From NCBI GenBank assembly GCA_022410635.1, contig JAJVDF010000959.1, forward strand, positions 129,569 through 193,568: a stretch of DNA of 64,000 nt, in the 5' to 3' direction. This document shows positions 25,701-34,171 of the stretch, in pieces. A model generated the notes under the pieces. That model saw only the letters and a program-made list of their open reading frames with translations, was not told where the DNA came from and searched no databases. Origin of the DNA: Tretioscincus oriximinensis. Taxonomy: Eukaryota; Chordata; Lepidosauria; Squamata; Gymnophthalmidae. A program made the translations under genes and the position numbers. Numbering within the stretch: position 1 is the first letter of the stretch; the number at the start of each line of letters is the position of its first letter.

Positions 25701-28700
25701 AATTTGAATCTTTACTATTGTGGTGTCATTGTCTAGCATAATTGACACACACAGTAAACTCAGAAGCATATTTCACATGTTATATTTAATAAATTTATCT
25801 GTTGCTGAATTGACTGTAACTCAGCCTAAGACCTTTAAGGTATAATGCAAACTAGAAATGCCAATATCTATGAATCTTTCCTTATATAAAAACCAAATAA
25901 ATTTTATAGAACTTACATAACTACATGTTTTGTTTTAAATGTCCATATTTCTGTAGGCCATGCTAAATGTGTAGAAGTTGTGAAGACTTTCAACTTGCCT
26001 CTTTTGATGCTTGGTGGAGGCGGATACACNATACGTAATGTTGCTCGCTGTTGGACATATGAGACTGCTGTGGCCTTAGATTGTGAAATTCCAAACGGTA
26101 AAATCCTTGAGGAATATTATAACTAACATCTAGGTTACAATTTGCTTCATTGAGAGATCTGCTTGCTTGCCATCATTATTAGTTTCTTGAATTCAGGCTA
26201 AAATGATTGCGTTTATTTAAAAGTTGATAACTAGACCAGTTGTTCTCTACTATGTAGGTTTTTATTTTTAACATTCGAAAGCTGAAACAATACATTACAA
26301 TTTGCTAAGCCACTTGATACGTTTATGATAAATTTGGCACCTGGCTTTGCATGTTTGGGTATAGAAGGTTAGGGAGAGAGGAGATGTACCAACAGGTATA
26401 TCTCCTTAATTATGTAGATATTAAAGGAGAAAAATATATTTGTGCCAAATTCAGAAGCAAAAGCTCTTTAGAATATTATAAAAAGCAAGCATTTCTTCCT
26501 TCACTTGTCTGAGCTCCAGTCAGTCAAGCATAGTATTGGTTATCAGTGGAAAAATGTATTTTTCCTGCGTACCTAAGGGACCGTCTACTCCTGTACAGGC
26601 CAACCCGCTGCCTCAGGTCCGCTGGGGAGAATAGGCTNGTGGTGCCCTCTTCATGGAGAACAACTGGGGCACGCAAAAGAGCCTTCTCAGTGGTAGCCCC
26701 CCAATTATGGAATAGCCTCCCTCTTGAGGCTCGCCAGGCGACATCTTTGTTAACATTCCGTCGTCTGGTGAAGACCTACCNCTTCACCCGGGCATTTGAT
26801 NGTTAGTGGACCTCCCGGCCGGGCTCACGCCTGGGNGTGTGTGTGTGTGAATGGGTGGGGAGGGTTTGGGGGTCACTGTTTTTAATTGTCATGCTATTTT
26901 AATGTTGTAAGCTGCCCTGCGACCTTAGGGTGAAGGGCGGGATAAAAGTACTAAAAATAAATAAAATAAATAATAAATTATGCTAATTTATTCCCACTAA
27001 AATAGTAGGACTTAAAGTGATTTTTTTAAGTAAAAAGTGCTCAAACTTTGGACCCCACCAGCAATCTGAAGTTGCACCAGATTGCCAGATCTCAACAGGT
27101 GAGGTCTTGAGGGAGAAAAGTCTTGAGGATGGGGAAAAGGATCAATGTGTTGTATCATGATCCAGCTTGTTAGGGGAGGATTTAGAGGAAAAGTGCAGAT
27201 CACTAAGGCTCAGAGAAACAGAACCTGTAGTCCCTAGAGGATTAGGACCAAAGATTCCAATAATGATTGTAGCTAGGGATTCACAGCCAGGCCCTAGTTC
27301 AGATATTCCCCAGTTAGATTCCAGTTCTGGGATGACCCAATCTCCTGACATTGGGTCAAAGGAAGACCTGCATCTCCCCCTCCATCCTCAGAACCCCAGG
27401 AACAGTGGAAGATGAAGGTATGGGCAAGTTTGCAAGCTGCTATGGAGTGAGGTGCTCTGTAGGACGAGTCCTTGCAGGAGCAGGACTAAGGTTTCTCACT
27501 TGCACAGGATGATTGCTGTGGTGGATGGAGGTTTGCTATTTAAGAGCAACAGCTGCTGAACTATCTAACGGTAGCAACACTATTTCATTTTAAAAAACTA
27601 TTGGTGTTTGTGTTTGGCCTTCTGAACTGCTGACTTTGTTTTAGTGAATTCTTGGTTTTCCAGAAACCTGCATTCATTTTTATCTTTTGGGGGAGCTGGT
27701 TCACAACAGGTAGCGGAAGTATTAGAAAGATGGGGAAAGGCATGGAGGGAGAGATGGAGGCAAGGCATGGAGGGAATAGGGGATGGCATGGGGGAGGAAG
27801 AGCTAGAGTCTTACCATAACACATTGGGCTTATTCCACTGATAATATGCATGATCTGCAAATCCGTCACCAAGCAGATTACCGGCAAGTGAGAAAATGTT
27901 CTAAGCACAATATATCCATTTTATTTTGATAGAATTACCGTACAATGATTACTTTGAGTATTTTGGACCAGATTTCAAACTACACATTAGCCCATCTAAT
28001 ATGACAAACCAGAATACCCCTGAATATATGGAGAAAATAAAGTAAGTACTAACTTCATGTTTAGATAGAATCTCTTTGAGCCAAACCTGACTCCTGATTT
28101 CTTCGCTTATTCAATATTTGTAGACACATTTATGGAGGCTAAATGAATTACTGGCCCTAGAATGGATATCTAAATCCTGGCTCTGAATGGGGGCATGGAT
28201 GGGATACCATTTACAGGGAACCAAGTGTGGGTAAACGTTTTGCCTGCAACCTCTGTTGATAGTCCCCAGGTGGCCACTGTGTGAACTAAAGAAAGGTTGG
28301 GTAGATGGACTATTTATGTTCTTAGCTTATCATCATACAGTTTTCAGTGTCATATTTTAATGTGTTAATGAGGCTTACCACATTAAAATAAACTTAAAAT
28401 ATTAAAATTCCACTGTAGAATTAAATCAAAATGCCATAGCGACTATTTAGAGGGAAATATGAGTGTGAATAAAAATTCTGTGGTCTTCTAAATTGAGCTA
28501 ATATGGAGGAGAGTTGTGAAGGTGTTTATTTCTCAAGATTGTGCTAGTTATCTGCAATATCTTTACTGAAATGTTTAGAACATGCGAAGTAATNGTACCT
28601 CAATGTTCTACACCTTAAAAAATAACAACAGAAATTCACAGGTTTGTTTCCTTGAATCTCTTCCTCATTCCCACAATGGCAAATCACTGAGGTTNTCTTT

Positions 28701-31700
28701 CTGTATCTACTACTGTTACAGTAGTAATTTGCAAAACTCCATTTTGAATTATTCTTTCATGGAACCTGCGTTTGTTTATCTCCCTCTTTCCCTTCCAGTC
28801 ACTTTGAATCCAGGAGGATGGGCTCAGTCCCAGTCAGGCCTGTTGGAGTTTCTTTTTACCTTCTGCTGGGTCTCTAGAGGCTACAGAGTAGTCTAGCAGA
28901 AGTCAGAGGAAGTCTTTGCAGATTCTGATGTAATGTGATATAGCTTTGATCAGCTTTGTAAAATATCTTTTAGTATGAGAAAACTCCTTCTAGAATTTTA
29001 GGATAACTAATTTTTAAAATTCCTGCTCTGTTTTTGTTGTTAAACTTCAATATGGTTAACAATATATTTTCACTGCACTTGGAGAACAGCACTATAGTTT
29101 GCTTTTTGCCTTAATTCTTCACCATATTTAGCCAGCTGCATATAGTTCTGTGTCACGAAACTTAGTAACATCTGTTACAAGTAGCAAAGCCTTGTATTTC
29201 AGTAAACATTATCTGGGTTACTTGTCCGCAGACAACGTTTATTTGAGAATTTGCGCATGTTGCCACATGCTCCTGGTGTACAGATGCAAGCAATTCCTGA
29301 AGATGCTGTTCATGAAGACAGTGGTGATGAGGATGGGGAAGACCCTGACAAACGTATTTCCAGTAAGAAAGGCCTAAGAGATTTAATATTAAAATGCCAT
29401 GGGGAAAAAGTGCTTGGGCTCATATGATCTCAGGATTCAAATAGAAACTGTAAGAAACGTGGATCTTTATAAAAAACAAGCTGCTTTATAACTGATATTA
29501 TTGACATTAAAAATGGCGCCCTATCCTTTTGCTTTTGTATTTTGGTTTGCAATTGCTGTAATGCAAAAAAGTTGAGTATTTTTCAGAGGTGCCATTTTTC
29601 CCCTATATCCAACCTTTATTTCATTGTTCTTGTTCAGTTGTGTTGCTTCTTTAAAAATACAGTTTTCTGGATTGTTTATATAATTAGATCGAGTAGAAAG
29701 TTTTTCATTACGATGCTGAATAACGAAGTGCCGTTTAGTTTGTCGTTGTTTGTGAGAGACTATTAAGAGTATTTTTAATAAGATACCTGTTGTGCACAGC
29801 CCTGTGTTGCAGGGCTCAGGGGATGAGGACGGTGATGAATTGCAGGACGGCGTCTCTCCCGACCCTGAAGCAGGTAGTGAGGTTAATAGGCTGAGCCAAA
29901 TCCTGGAGNAAAGGAGGGAGACAGCTGGCCTGCGCAGAAGCCGGAGGATGAGAGAAAAACTGGCAGATCTAACGTCAGCCTCTGACCGGTCTAGCATATA
30001 AGTCTCTTGGAGTTGCAGAACTGTGAGTTTTCAGATAGAGAATCTTGAGGCCAGGATCAAACATCAAGAGCCACTCCCTGCTGAGTCAGCACTCCTGGAT
30101 GGACCAGCTGTTTCTAATCAAGCTACCAGATTGCAGGAGATGTATATAAGCCAGCTGCTCAAGGCTTTACTTTGCTGGAAGCAATTCGTCACTTGGTCTC
30201 TGAGATAGTGTTTGTTTAGCCTCTGGTACTTGACCCTGGACTGTAACCGGACCTTGTTTGTATCTTGTTCCCAACCGTGTGGTTCCACATTTCTGGTATT
30301 GGCCTGGCTTGNTTAATGACTACTCTTGAACGTACTCCCTTGAACTCGTTGACCTGATTGTGGGACTGACTGTGCCACAGGGGTTTTACAACGTGTCTGT
30401 GGACAGCTGTCCCCAGCACGTTAATACTCTGTCTAGTGCTGCTGCCTGGTGGGAGACAGACTAGTCAGCCTTGGTACCCGACAATACCCTTACCTCTACT
30501 GTCATGTTTCTGTTTTAATTTCAGTTCGTGCATCTGATAAACGGATAGCCTGTGATGAAGAATTTTCTGATTCTGAAGATGAAGAAGGTGGACGCAGAAA
30601 TATTGCCGATCATAAGAAAGGAGCAAAGAAAGCTCGGTTAGAAGAAGATAAAAAAGAGACAGAAGACAAAAAAACAGGTAAATAAAACATGTTAGGAAAA
30701 AATATTACATAACGCTTATTCTTGGTTCATTGTGAATCTGAATTGTAGTTTTCTGAGATGTGCTGCTAAAACCAGTATTTGTCTTTTCTAGAACAGGCCT
30801 GTACAAAGGCCTAAACACTGCAGATGCCTGATAACCAATGATAATTAAAATATCAGACTGGTGACACATTTGAAGGCCTTTAGAATTACTCCTTCTAAGG
30901 TAGAATGAACATTTAAAAAACAAAAAGAAGTGAGAGGGTGAAAGCACACACAAAAGATAGGATGGCTTTGTAGCAGCCCTATGTCTCAATGGCTATCTGC
31001 CAAAAAACAGCAACACTTAAACAAAGGTAGGATGAAACAAAAAGTATTCAAAAATGCCTATAAAGAGCAGCCCAATAAAGAGGGCTACGCCAAAGAGTCA
31101 AACAGCTGCCTTCCTGGATTAAACAACGTATGGTAAACTACTTTCTTTGCATGCCAGTGGTACAAATAACATACCTTACTGTGCCTTTCCCACAAAAAAT
31201 TCACAAAAGAATCTCAAATTGAAGGTACTAAAAATGGACAATGTCACCTTTCATTTTGTATGATAAGTGCATCAGCAGTAAAGAAAACAGAAATAGAAAT
31301 GATAAAGGATTTCAAAATGAATACTCTTCCAGCTTGTATAACAATTCATATTTAGATACAAACATATCCAAACTGCAATCACTGTTAACAGAGCAGACTT
31401 GGGCAGATAATCTGATTCTACCGTTTGATTTACACAGTTTTCCAGGATGTTTAGATAATAAGGTAGAGATCAATGGGATAGCTTGGGTTTGTATCGGGTA
31501 ACTTTTTAAAAAAGTAAATCTTGGTTTTGTTCTTTTAAAAGAAGATAACAAAGATGCACTTCTTCAGAAGTTGCCTTGTTTTTGAAAGCTTATGGTGCTT
31601 ATAAGTGCAAGACCCTTGCTAATTATTCTTTTAAGTTAAATAATTTTGCCTCTACAACAACCTCACAACCTACAACAACAAATATCAAATCACAAGCTTT

Positions 31701-32130
31701 CTAGCAAGACAGAGGAGAACTTTAACATAATACAGTCTTATTCTTCATAAATGGTTTTTTATGTTTTTATGATTTTTTTATAGTTATTTTGTAGAATGTT
31801 GAGATCCATCCAAAAGCCATCTAATAAAGGGCAAGATACTGTTTTTTTTAAAAAAAAATGTACAAATTGCTCTATTTTATTTTAGACATTAAAGAAGAAG
31901 ATAAATCTAAAGATAATAGTGGTGAAAAGGGGGATACCAAAGGGTAAGTAACAACGTCTTCTTTGTATTAATTTTGAAATTTTATTATCCATTACACGTG
32001 GTAAAAAATTAGCACCATTTCTATTGTCTTTAAATGAACGAAAAGCATTAAATTGCAAACCTTACTAATAGTTGGTTTCCCCCTTTCCTTTTTGAACAGA
32101 ACAAAATCTGAACAGCTCAGCAATCCTTGA
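4696..32130 (+). CDS. HDAC2: Histone deacetylase 2 (HDAC2), complete gene, 14 coding exons
   Basis: Zinc-dependent class I lysine deacetylase. It removes acetyl groups from histone tails as the catalytic subunit of nuclear corepressor complexes (Sin3, NuRD, CoREST). Coding exons: 4696-4747, 10770-10882, 11138-11255, 13532-13606, 14352-14490, 17243-17384, 24391-24483, 24991-25099, 25957-26097, 27933-28041, 29232-29362, 30525-30677, 31886-31943, 32100-32130. These sum to 1464 nt (487 codons plus TGA), and every intron has GT-AG ends. The N-terminus [11 protein letters not shown] distinguishes HDAC2 from HDAC1. Catalytic and zinc residues are all present: H141/H142, D177, H179, D265, Y304. CK2-type acidic serines S394, S422 and S424 are kept. 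The acidic tail is one residue shorter than the human protein as I recall it (SDSEDEEGG), which would give 487 rather than 488 aa. One N at 26030 falls in ACN and still reads Thr. Intron 1 is about 6 kb and intron 6 about 7 kb, both swollen by transposons. Confidence 0.97.
4963..4984. repeat. (CG)11 dinucleotide tract in HDAC2 intron 1
   Basis: Eleven uninterrupted CG dinucleotides lie 216 bases after the first donor site and just upstream of the second NRF1-type palindrome. Alternating CG is the strongest known Z-DNA-forming sequence. Long (CG)n is rare in vertebrates because methylated CpG mutates, so its survival suggests a germline-unmethylated island. Confidence 0.9.
5797..6047 (-). mobile_element. 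tRNA-derived SINE (family A), full length
   Basis: On the minus strand it starts gagagccagtttggtgtaatgg (tRNA-like A box). A B-box region follows, then a body ending in a gccctgag...gggcaggat-type tail and an AT-rich (aaat)n tract. The same family occurs at 6898, 9733 and 35909. Located in HDAC2 intron 1, antisense to the gene. Confidence 0.85.
6898..7157 (+). mobile_element. tRNA-derived SINE (family A), full length
   Basis: Pol III A box tggtgtagtgg at 6907-6917 and B box ggttcgattt at 6951-6960. The body contains agccagctgggtgacctt, and the tail ccttcgggtatagggcggga is followed by (aaat)n. Sense orientation in HDAC2 intron 1. Confidence 0.88.
8905..9217. mobile_element. Non-autonomous hAT element
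   Basis: Terminal inverted repeats caagggtcttcaaac (8905-8919) and gtttgaggacccctg (9203-9217). Flanked by perfect 8-bp target duplications gactaaga at 8897-8904 and 9218-9225, the hAT hallmark. Internal sequence is partly purine-rich with no transposase. Confidence 0.9.
9733..9982 (-). mobile_element. tRNA-derived SINE (family A)
   Basis: Minus-strand copy with the tail (tatatcccaccctatacccaaagg in + orientation), body and tRNA-like head (gtttggtgt...), in HDAC2 intron 1. Confidence 0.83.
10770..10882 (+). CDS. HDAC2: HDAC2 coding exon 2
   Basis: Acceptor tgcctctag ends at 10769 and the donor gtgagt starts at 10883. It finishes codon 18 and runs to Tyr55, and includes the start of the deacetylase fold (motif [15 protein letters not shown]). 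Confidence 0.95.
11138..11255 (+). CDS. HDAC2: HDAC2 coding exon 3
   Basis: Acceptor ttttcag ends at 11137 and the donor gtaagt starts at 11256. It encodes residues 56-94 and the first base of Phe95, including [16 protein letters not shown] of the catalytic domain. Confidence 0.95.
11372..11866 (+). pseudogene. L1/Tx1-type ORF2 endonuclease fragment
   Basis: The frame reads [10 protein letters not shown] and ISDHDSV, the IDY and SDH motifs of an apurinic-type LINE endonuclease. After a stop it continues with [13 protein letters not shown], similar to WDAFKSTIRGVCL in the L1 at 61134. 5'- and 3'-truncated. Lies in HDAC2 intron 3. Confidence 0.75.
11867..11996 (-). mobile_element. CR1-clade LINE fragment (ttcttatg subfamily)
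   Basis: In + orientation it contains gactccctgcaaatg-like (aactccctgcaaatgattttt), then tgttccatcctggaggc and ttatacccttac. It is the reverse complement of the 3' region of the element at 53385-53925, abutting the L1 fragment. Confidence 0.7.
12460..12605 (+). mobile_element. Chimeric SINE fragment
   Basis: Begins with family-A SINE body (agtcacagttctttgg...agccccacctacttcac). It then switches to the tail type of family B (gaattgagaaaagcagggtataaaaacc, ending in ttcttcttc-like sequence). 5'-truncated with no tRNA head. Confidence 0.65.
13532..13606 (+). CDS. HDAC2: HDAC2 coding exon 4
   Basis: Acceptor ttctatag ends at 13531 and the donor gtaagt starts at 13607. It is a short 75-nt exon carrying [19 protein letters not shown]. 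Both edges are phase 1. It is too short to stand out as an open frame but continues the reading frame exactly. Confidence 0.95.
14352..14490 (+). CDS. HDAC2: HDAC2 coding exon 5 (catalytic His-His)
   Basis: Acceptor tttctttag ends at 14351 and the donor gtaagt starts at 14491. It contains [10 protein letters not shown] with the charge-relay histidines H141 and H142, followed by [17 protein letters not shown]. Confidence 0.96.
15230..15990. other. Unclassified, possibly decayed LINE sequence
   Basis: A 300-nt open frame (15391-15693) and phrases such as ctgaagggccgatttcggt have the feel of an old repeat, but no family motif is recognisable. Confidence 0.25.
16379..16649. mobile_element. Tc1/mariner (pogo/Tigger-like) MITE
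   Basis: Terminal inverted repeats start cagtgatacctcggttct and end with the complement, about 23 bp each. TA dinucleotides flank both ends (16377-16378 and 16650-16651). A 24-bp internal segment is tandemly repeated with a period of 27 bp, from 16452. No transposase. HDAC2 intron 5. Confidence 0.9.
17243..17384 (+). CDS. HDAC2: HDAC2 coding exon 6 (zinc ligands)
   Basis: Acceptor tttcaccag ends at 17242 and the donor gtaggt starts at 17385. It contains [17 protein letters not shown], in which D177 and H179 coordinate the catalytic zinc. It ends in phase 0 after Arg213. Confidence 0.96.
17569..17700 (-). mobile_element. Degenerate SINE/L2-type tail
   Basis: A (ttta)n tract is followed by gtatctcacttctacctgaag and gagtggctcacagtat, a diverged minus-strand version of the SINE/L2 shared tail. 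Confidence 0.5.
18070..18370 (+). mobile_element. tRNA-derived SINE (family B), full length
   Basis: The tRNA-like head has A box tagctcagtcg and B box ggtttcgaagccc. The body includes gagccccttccactagcctg. The tail ccgctttgagtctctttgaa runs into agaaaagcggggtataagaa and (ttc)n. A second copy is at 50860-51170. Confidence 0.87.
18555..19999 (+). mobile_element. BovB (RTE clade) LINE, decayed, split by a SINE
   Basis: The 5' part (gtggagctgaatgtggttca ... ttaaatggaagaaagtaggg ... agaaaggaaaaaatataccc) and the 3' part (aagaggtggcaagaatacat; gtcaagtgggcctta; gattttatttcctggtcc; tcaaagttccacatagacaa) follow the BovB order as I know it from other amniotes. Stops throughout and an internal deletion. 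A family-B SINE lies at 19007-19255. BovB is typical of squamates and ruminants; with CR1 and DIRS it points to Squamata. Confidence 0.85.
19007..19255 (-). mobile_element. tRNA-derived SINE (family B) nested in BovB
   Basis: In + orientation the tail part is at 19007-19070. The reversed head (ctctccacatcaaacacaag ... gagagactgtctcttagtga) complements the family-B head. It separates two collinear BovB parts, so it inserted after BovB. Confidence 0.72.
20049..20093 (-). mobile_element. CR1 3'-terminal fragment
   Basis: Contains catagaattatagagttgga followed by agggacctccagggtca, the complement of the CR1 3' end. Only about 45 bp remain. Confidence 0.75.
20860..21236 (+). mobile_element. Penelope-like fold-back insertion in HDAC2 intron 6
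   Basis: A 377-bp insertion between 12-bp direct repeats ctggggacttcc (20848-20859 and 21237-21248). It contains two 94-bp inverted arms (20879-20972 and 21024-21117), identical except for about two bases, around a 51-nt spacer. Downstream lies a hammerhead-like ctgaagaag...gagagcttatgcc block and an agttagtctcaaagtgctgc end. The block resembles the 3' end of a dispersed reptile repeat that I associate with Penelope-like elements. That family name is inference; the arms and duplications are direct. Confidence 0.65.
21152..21187 (+). ncRNA. Degenerate hammerhead-ribozyme-like motif
   Basis: CTGAAGA (21152-21158) fits the CUGANGA core. After one extra A, a perfect 6-bp stem II follows (gtagac/gtctac, 2-nt loop). 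The second core strand is GAGA instead of GAAA, followed by a gc-ttat-gc stem III. The G in GAGA and the extra A predict little or no cleavage. Confidence 0.4.
21372..21500 (-). mobile_element. CR1-clade LINE 3' end (ttcttatg subfamily)
   Basis: Starts cataagaacataag, complement of the family tail, then gctcatctagactagcattc and tctcacagagtggccca, as in the 56441 copy. Diverged. Confidence 0.7.
23283..23340 (+). mobile_element. SINE family A tail fragment
   Basis: Contains cctgaggccttcgggtatag and gcagggtataagtat, followed by (aaat)n. Only the 3' end survives. Confidence 0.6.
24391..24483 (+). CDS. HDAC2: HDAC2 coding exon 7
   Basis: Acceptor ttaaaacag ends at 24390 and the donor gtgagt starts at 24484. 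It is 31 codons, phase 0 at both ends, starting [15 protein letters not shown]. The preceding intron is about 7 kb and holds BovB and Penelope-like insertions. Confidence 0.95.
24991..25099 (+). CDS. HDAC2: HDAC2 coding exon 8 (zinc ligand)
   Basis: Acceptor ttcttgcag ends at 24990 and the donor gtaaag starts at 25100. It contains [16 protein letters not shown] with zinc ligand D265. Confidence 0.96.
25957..26097 (+). CDS. HDAC2: HDAC2 coding exon 9 (catalytic Tyr)
   Basis: Acceptor tttctgtag ends at 25956 and the donor gtaaaa starts at 26098. It contains the glycine-rich [15 protein letters not shown] loop with catalytic Y304. The unresolved base at 26030 is a wobble position. Confidence 0.95.
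26535..26985 (+). mobile_element. L2-clade LINE 3' end
   Basis: A frame reads [15 protein letters not shown], then [20 protein letters not shown] and FRRLVKTY, the usual C-terminus of L2-type ORF2. A 3' UTR follows, ending gctgccctgcgaccttaggg, gggcgggataaaagta and (aaat)n. Interrupted only by N bases, so relatively young. HDAC2 intron 9. Confidence 0.8.
27040..27600. other. Unclassified possible LTR or repeat-derived segment
   Basis: Less AT-rich than its surroundings, with an 82-codon open frame (27167-27415) rich in Ser/Pro and a ctatttaagagc TATA-like site near 27536. No clear termini or duplication. Confidence 0.25.
27933..28041 (+). CDS. HDAC2: HDAC2 coding exon 10
   Basis: The acceptor tttgatag ends at 27932 and the donor gtaagt starts at 28042. 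It encodes [19 protein letters not shown] and the segment after it, up to the first two bases of Lys364. The acceptor pyrimidine tract is interrupted but usable. Confidence 0.94.
28198..28325 (+). mobile_element. CR1-clade LINE 3' fragment (ttcttatg subfamily)
   Basis: Diverged 3' UTR with taccatttacagggaacc-like block, ggtagatggacta and tatgttcttag end. Confidence 0.55.
29232..29362 (+). CDS. HDAC2: HDAC2 coding exon 11
   Basis: Acceptor ttgtccgcag ends at 29231 and the donor gtaaga starts at 29363. It carries the end of the catalytic domain and the acidic [17 protein letters not shown] stretch, including the CK2-type serine S394. Confidence 0.95.
29788..30483 (+). mobile_element. Solo LTR in HDAC2 intron 11
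   Basis: A 696-bp unit beginning TGTTGTGCA and ending GACA (TG...CA termini with TGT/ACA inverted repeat). Perfect 5-bp target duplications atacc lie at 29783-29787 and 30484-30488. A TATA box tatataa lies at 30143-30149. A 69-codon open frame at 29792-30001 ends in an Arg-rich segment. Five-base duplications fit Ty3/Gypsy-type LTR elements, but family assignment is inference. Confidence 0.78.
30525..30677 (+). CDS. HDAC2: HDAC2 coding exon 12 (acidic/basic tail)
   Basis: Acceptor gttttaatttcag ends at 30524 and the donor gtaaat starts at 30678. It contains [13 protein letters not shown] (S422, S424) followed by a lysine-rich segment. The acidic run appears one residue shorter than in human HDAC2. 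A solo LTR ends only 41 bp upstream of this exon. Confidence 0.95.
31886..31943 (+). CDS. HDAC2: HDAC2 coding exon 13
   Basis: Acceptor attttattttag ends at 31885 and the donor gtaagt starts at 31944. It encodes about 19 residues of charged tail ([18 protein letters not shown]), low in complexity but in frame with both neighbours. Confidence 0.93.
32100..32130 (+). CDS. HDAC2: HDAC2 coding exon 14 with stop codon
   Basis: Acceptor tttttgaacag ends at 32099. It finishes the protein with TKSEQLSNP and TGA at 32128-32130, the conserved HDAC2 C-terminus. Confidence 0.94.
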
Positions 32131-32460
32131 ATGTAATATCCCAAGATCTCAATTCTCCAGTGGGGGAGGAAAACTTAAAAGGAACTTTTCATATAGGAAG
32201 AAACTGTTGAGTTTCATTTTGTACTATTTGGCATGGAACATATTTATTTTCAAACAAATGTGTTTGGGGTTTGGCAAGTTGTATTGTGACTTTTCTAATT
32301 ATGATATGAAATTTTGTTCCTTTGACCAGGGTTTAAGTAATAGTATTCAAAATGGCTGTGACTTATTATGTTTAATGTCTTAACTCAGCAATTAAATGTT
32401 GCTTCTTTCTTGAACTGATTTTATCCCTTTTTGTAATTAAATCTTTAATAAAAAAAACTG
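32131..32460 (+). other. HDAC2: HDAC2 3' UTR with poly(A) signal
   Basis: Sequence after the stop is AT-rich with no repeat. A canonical aataaa lies at 32447-32452, with attaaa upstream at 32436-32441. The true cleavage site and any longer alternative 3' UTR cannot be read from sequence alone. Confidence 0.6.
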
Positions 32461-32796
32461 ACTTTTTCGTCCATCGTTGTCTTGTAAATTCACACTTAGG
32501 GATTCTGAGACGCATTACAATATATATGGTAAGCATTTTATTGGGACAAAGAATATCCAAGTCAATCCTTGTAATCNAGCATCTACTGTTAACTGGATCT
32601 TGTAATTGGAAAATACACATAATGTATCTTCAGATATTCTTTGAACGTTTTGTTGAGACTAAGGATATCCAAGACAATCCTCATAAACCAGCATCTACTG
32701 CTAATAGGGCTTTGAAAATACAGATCACAAATCTTCACATATTCAGATTAACTTTTTTTTTACTAACAGGCTGCAAACTCATACAATGACTTAGGT

Positions 32797-32880
32797 ATAT
32801 TTATTTATTTACTTACTTACTTACTTTTATATTCCTCCCTATACCAGAAGGTTTTAGGGCAGATCACAATTAATAAAACA
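32797..32880 (-). mobile_element. SINE/L2-type tail fragment
   Basis: (ttta/ttac)n followed by ttatattcctccctatacca and gaaggttttagggcagatca. This is the shared SINE/L2 tail in minus orientation, just past the HDAC2 3' UTR. Confidence 0.6.
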
Positions 32881-32935
32881 TAAAATAAATTGTGTAGAAC
32901 AATTAAAAATAGAACAGTGCTTTCAAAGACAGACT

Positions 32936-33260
32936 GTTGTTTTGTCAGTCCCATACTTGATCATTTTTTCAATAAGGATGGAATGAGATACTTTGTCAAA
33001 TGCTTTACTGAAATCAAGATACACAACGTCTACTACATTTCCCTGATCAACCCATTTGGTGATTCTATCATAGAAAGAAATTAGATTAGTCTGGCTTGAC
33101 TTGTTTGTTACAAATCCATGTTGGCTCTGGTTAATTGCTGCAATCCTATCCAGGTGTTGGTATATATATTTGCTTTACAGCTTGTTCCAAGGAGCTTTTC
33201 TGATATTGAAGTGTTGTATTTCCCTTTTTGAAAATAGGGACAACGTCTAACTAATAAGAG
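32936..33260 (-). pseudogene. CR1 LINE reverse-transcriptase fragment
   Basis: Minus-strand translation contains the CR1 stretch around GNVVDVVYLDFSKAF-like residues (in + orientation acatttccctgatcaaccca; aatccatgttggctctggtt). Frameshifted and truncated on both sides. Confidence 0.75.
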
Positions 33261-33569
33261 AAAATACTTTTAAGAGGAATTACTGACACTTTTTTGAGCA
33301 TCTGCAAACAAATAATTTGAATGAATTATTTTCGATGCATGCATTAATCTCAAAGCCAAATAGAATTTTGAAGTCCAAATGTTGGCTAAAAGGAAGAGGG
33401 AATCACCTATTAGAATTAAATTACAATTTTTTATCTCTTGTCTTCATGTGAGTGTGTAAGGCAGTCACACCTACAACTTACAGATGAATTTTCATTATTG
33501 ACTTAGGGTTGATCTTCATTTGAACAGAAAAGTTGAAAATATGGACATGTGATACATTATGGAAGTGCA

Positions 33570-33635
33570 TTACTTATTTATACTTATACTCCACCCTTTA
33601 CCCGAAAGTCTTAGAGCTGCCAACAATAAAAGCAA
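33570..33635 (-). mobile_element. SINE family A tail fragment
   Basis: Contains ttatttatacttatactcca followed by ccctttacccgaaag, complement of the family-A tail. Confidence 0.6.
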
Positions 33636-34171
33636 AAATAAGTATAAATTTAAGAAATGGAAGGTCAGTCTGCACACTACTGGGATCCTATTTGGTAGAC
33701 ACTAAGTTGTACATACAAATAGAACGGGCACGATGAAAATTGTTCTTGGTCGAGCTAGAGTAATGAGAAACTAGCATATTACTAAGTCCAAATAGTGTGA
33801 AATAAGGAATTTATTGATAGCAGGAAAATAAAGTCCAATTTAATTCAGACTTTTAAAANTTTTTACAGGATACATCCCAGCTTATTGCAGTTAAACAGAT
33901 TTCCAGATTACTTAGATGCACTTTATTAATTAAAATTGTAATAATTGAACCATAGGTGACTAGTAGCTAATAACAGATGGAAACAGAAACCTGTGTTGTG
34001 AAAAAACTNCAGTTCTCTAGTTACAAAAGTAACAAAATAATTGTTTCTTGCTTATGATCACTAATCTTAGTTTAAAATAGAGGTGACTTGCATGTGTGTA
34101 CGTGGAATTGGACTTCAACTTTTATTAGATCGATCCAAGGTCAGTGAGAAGGAATTGTAGAGGTGGTAGAG

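Noticed and set aside
27585..27908. 107-codon minus-strand frame in HDAC2 intron 9
   Set aside because: No motif, no splice-linked continuation; chance frame in purine/pyrimidine-biased sequence.
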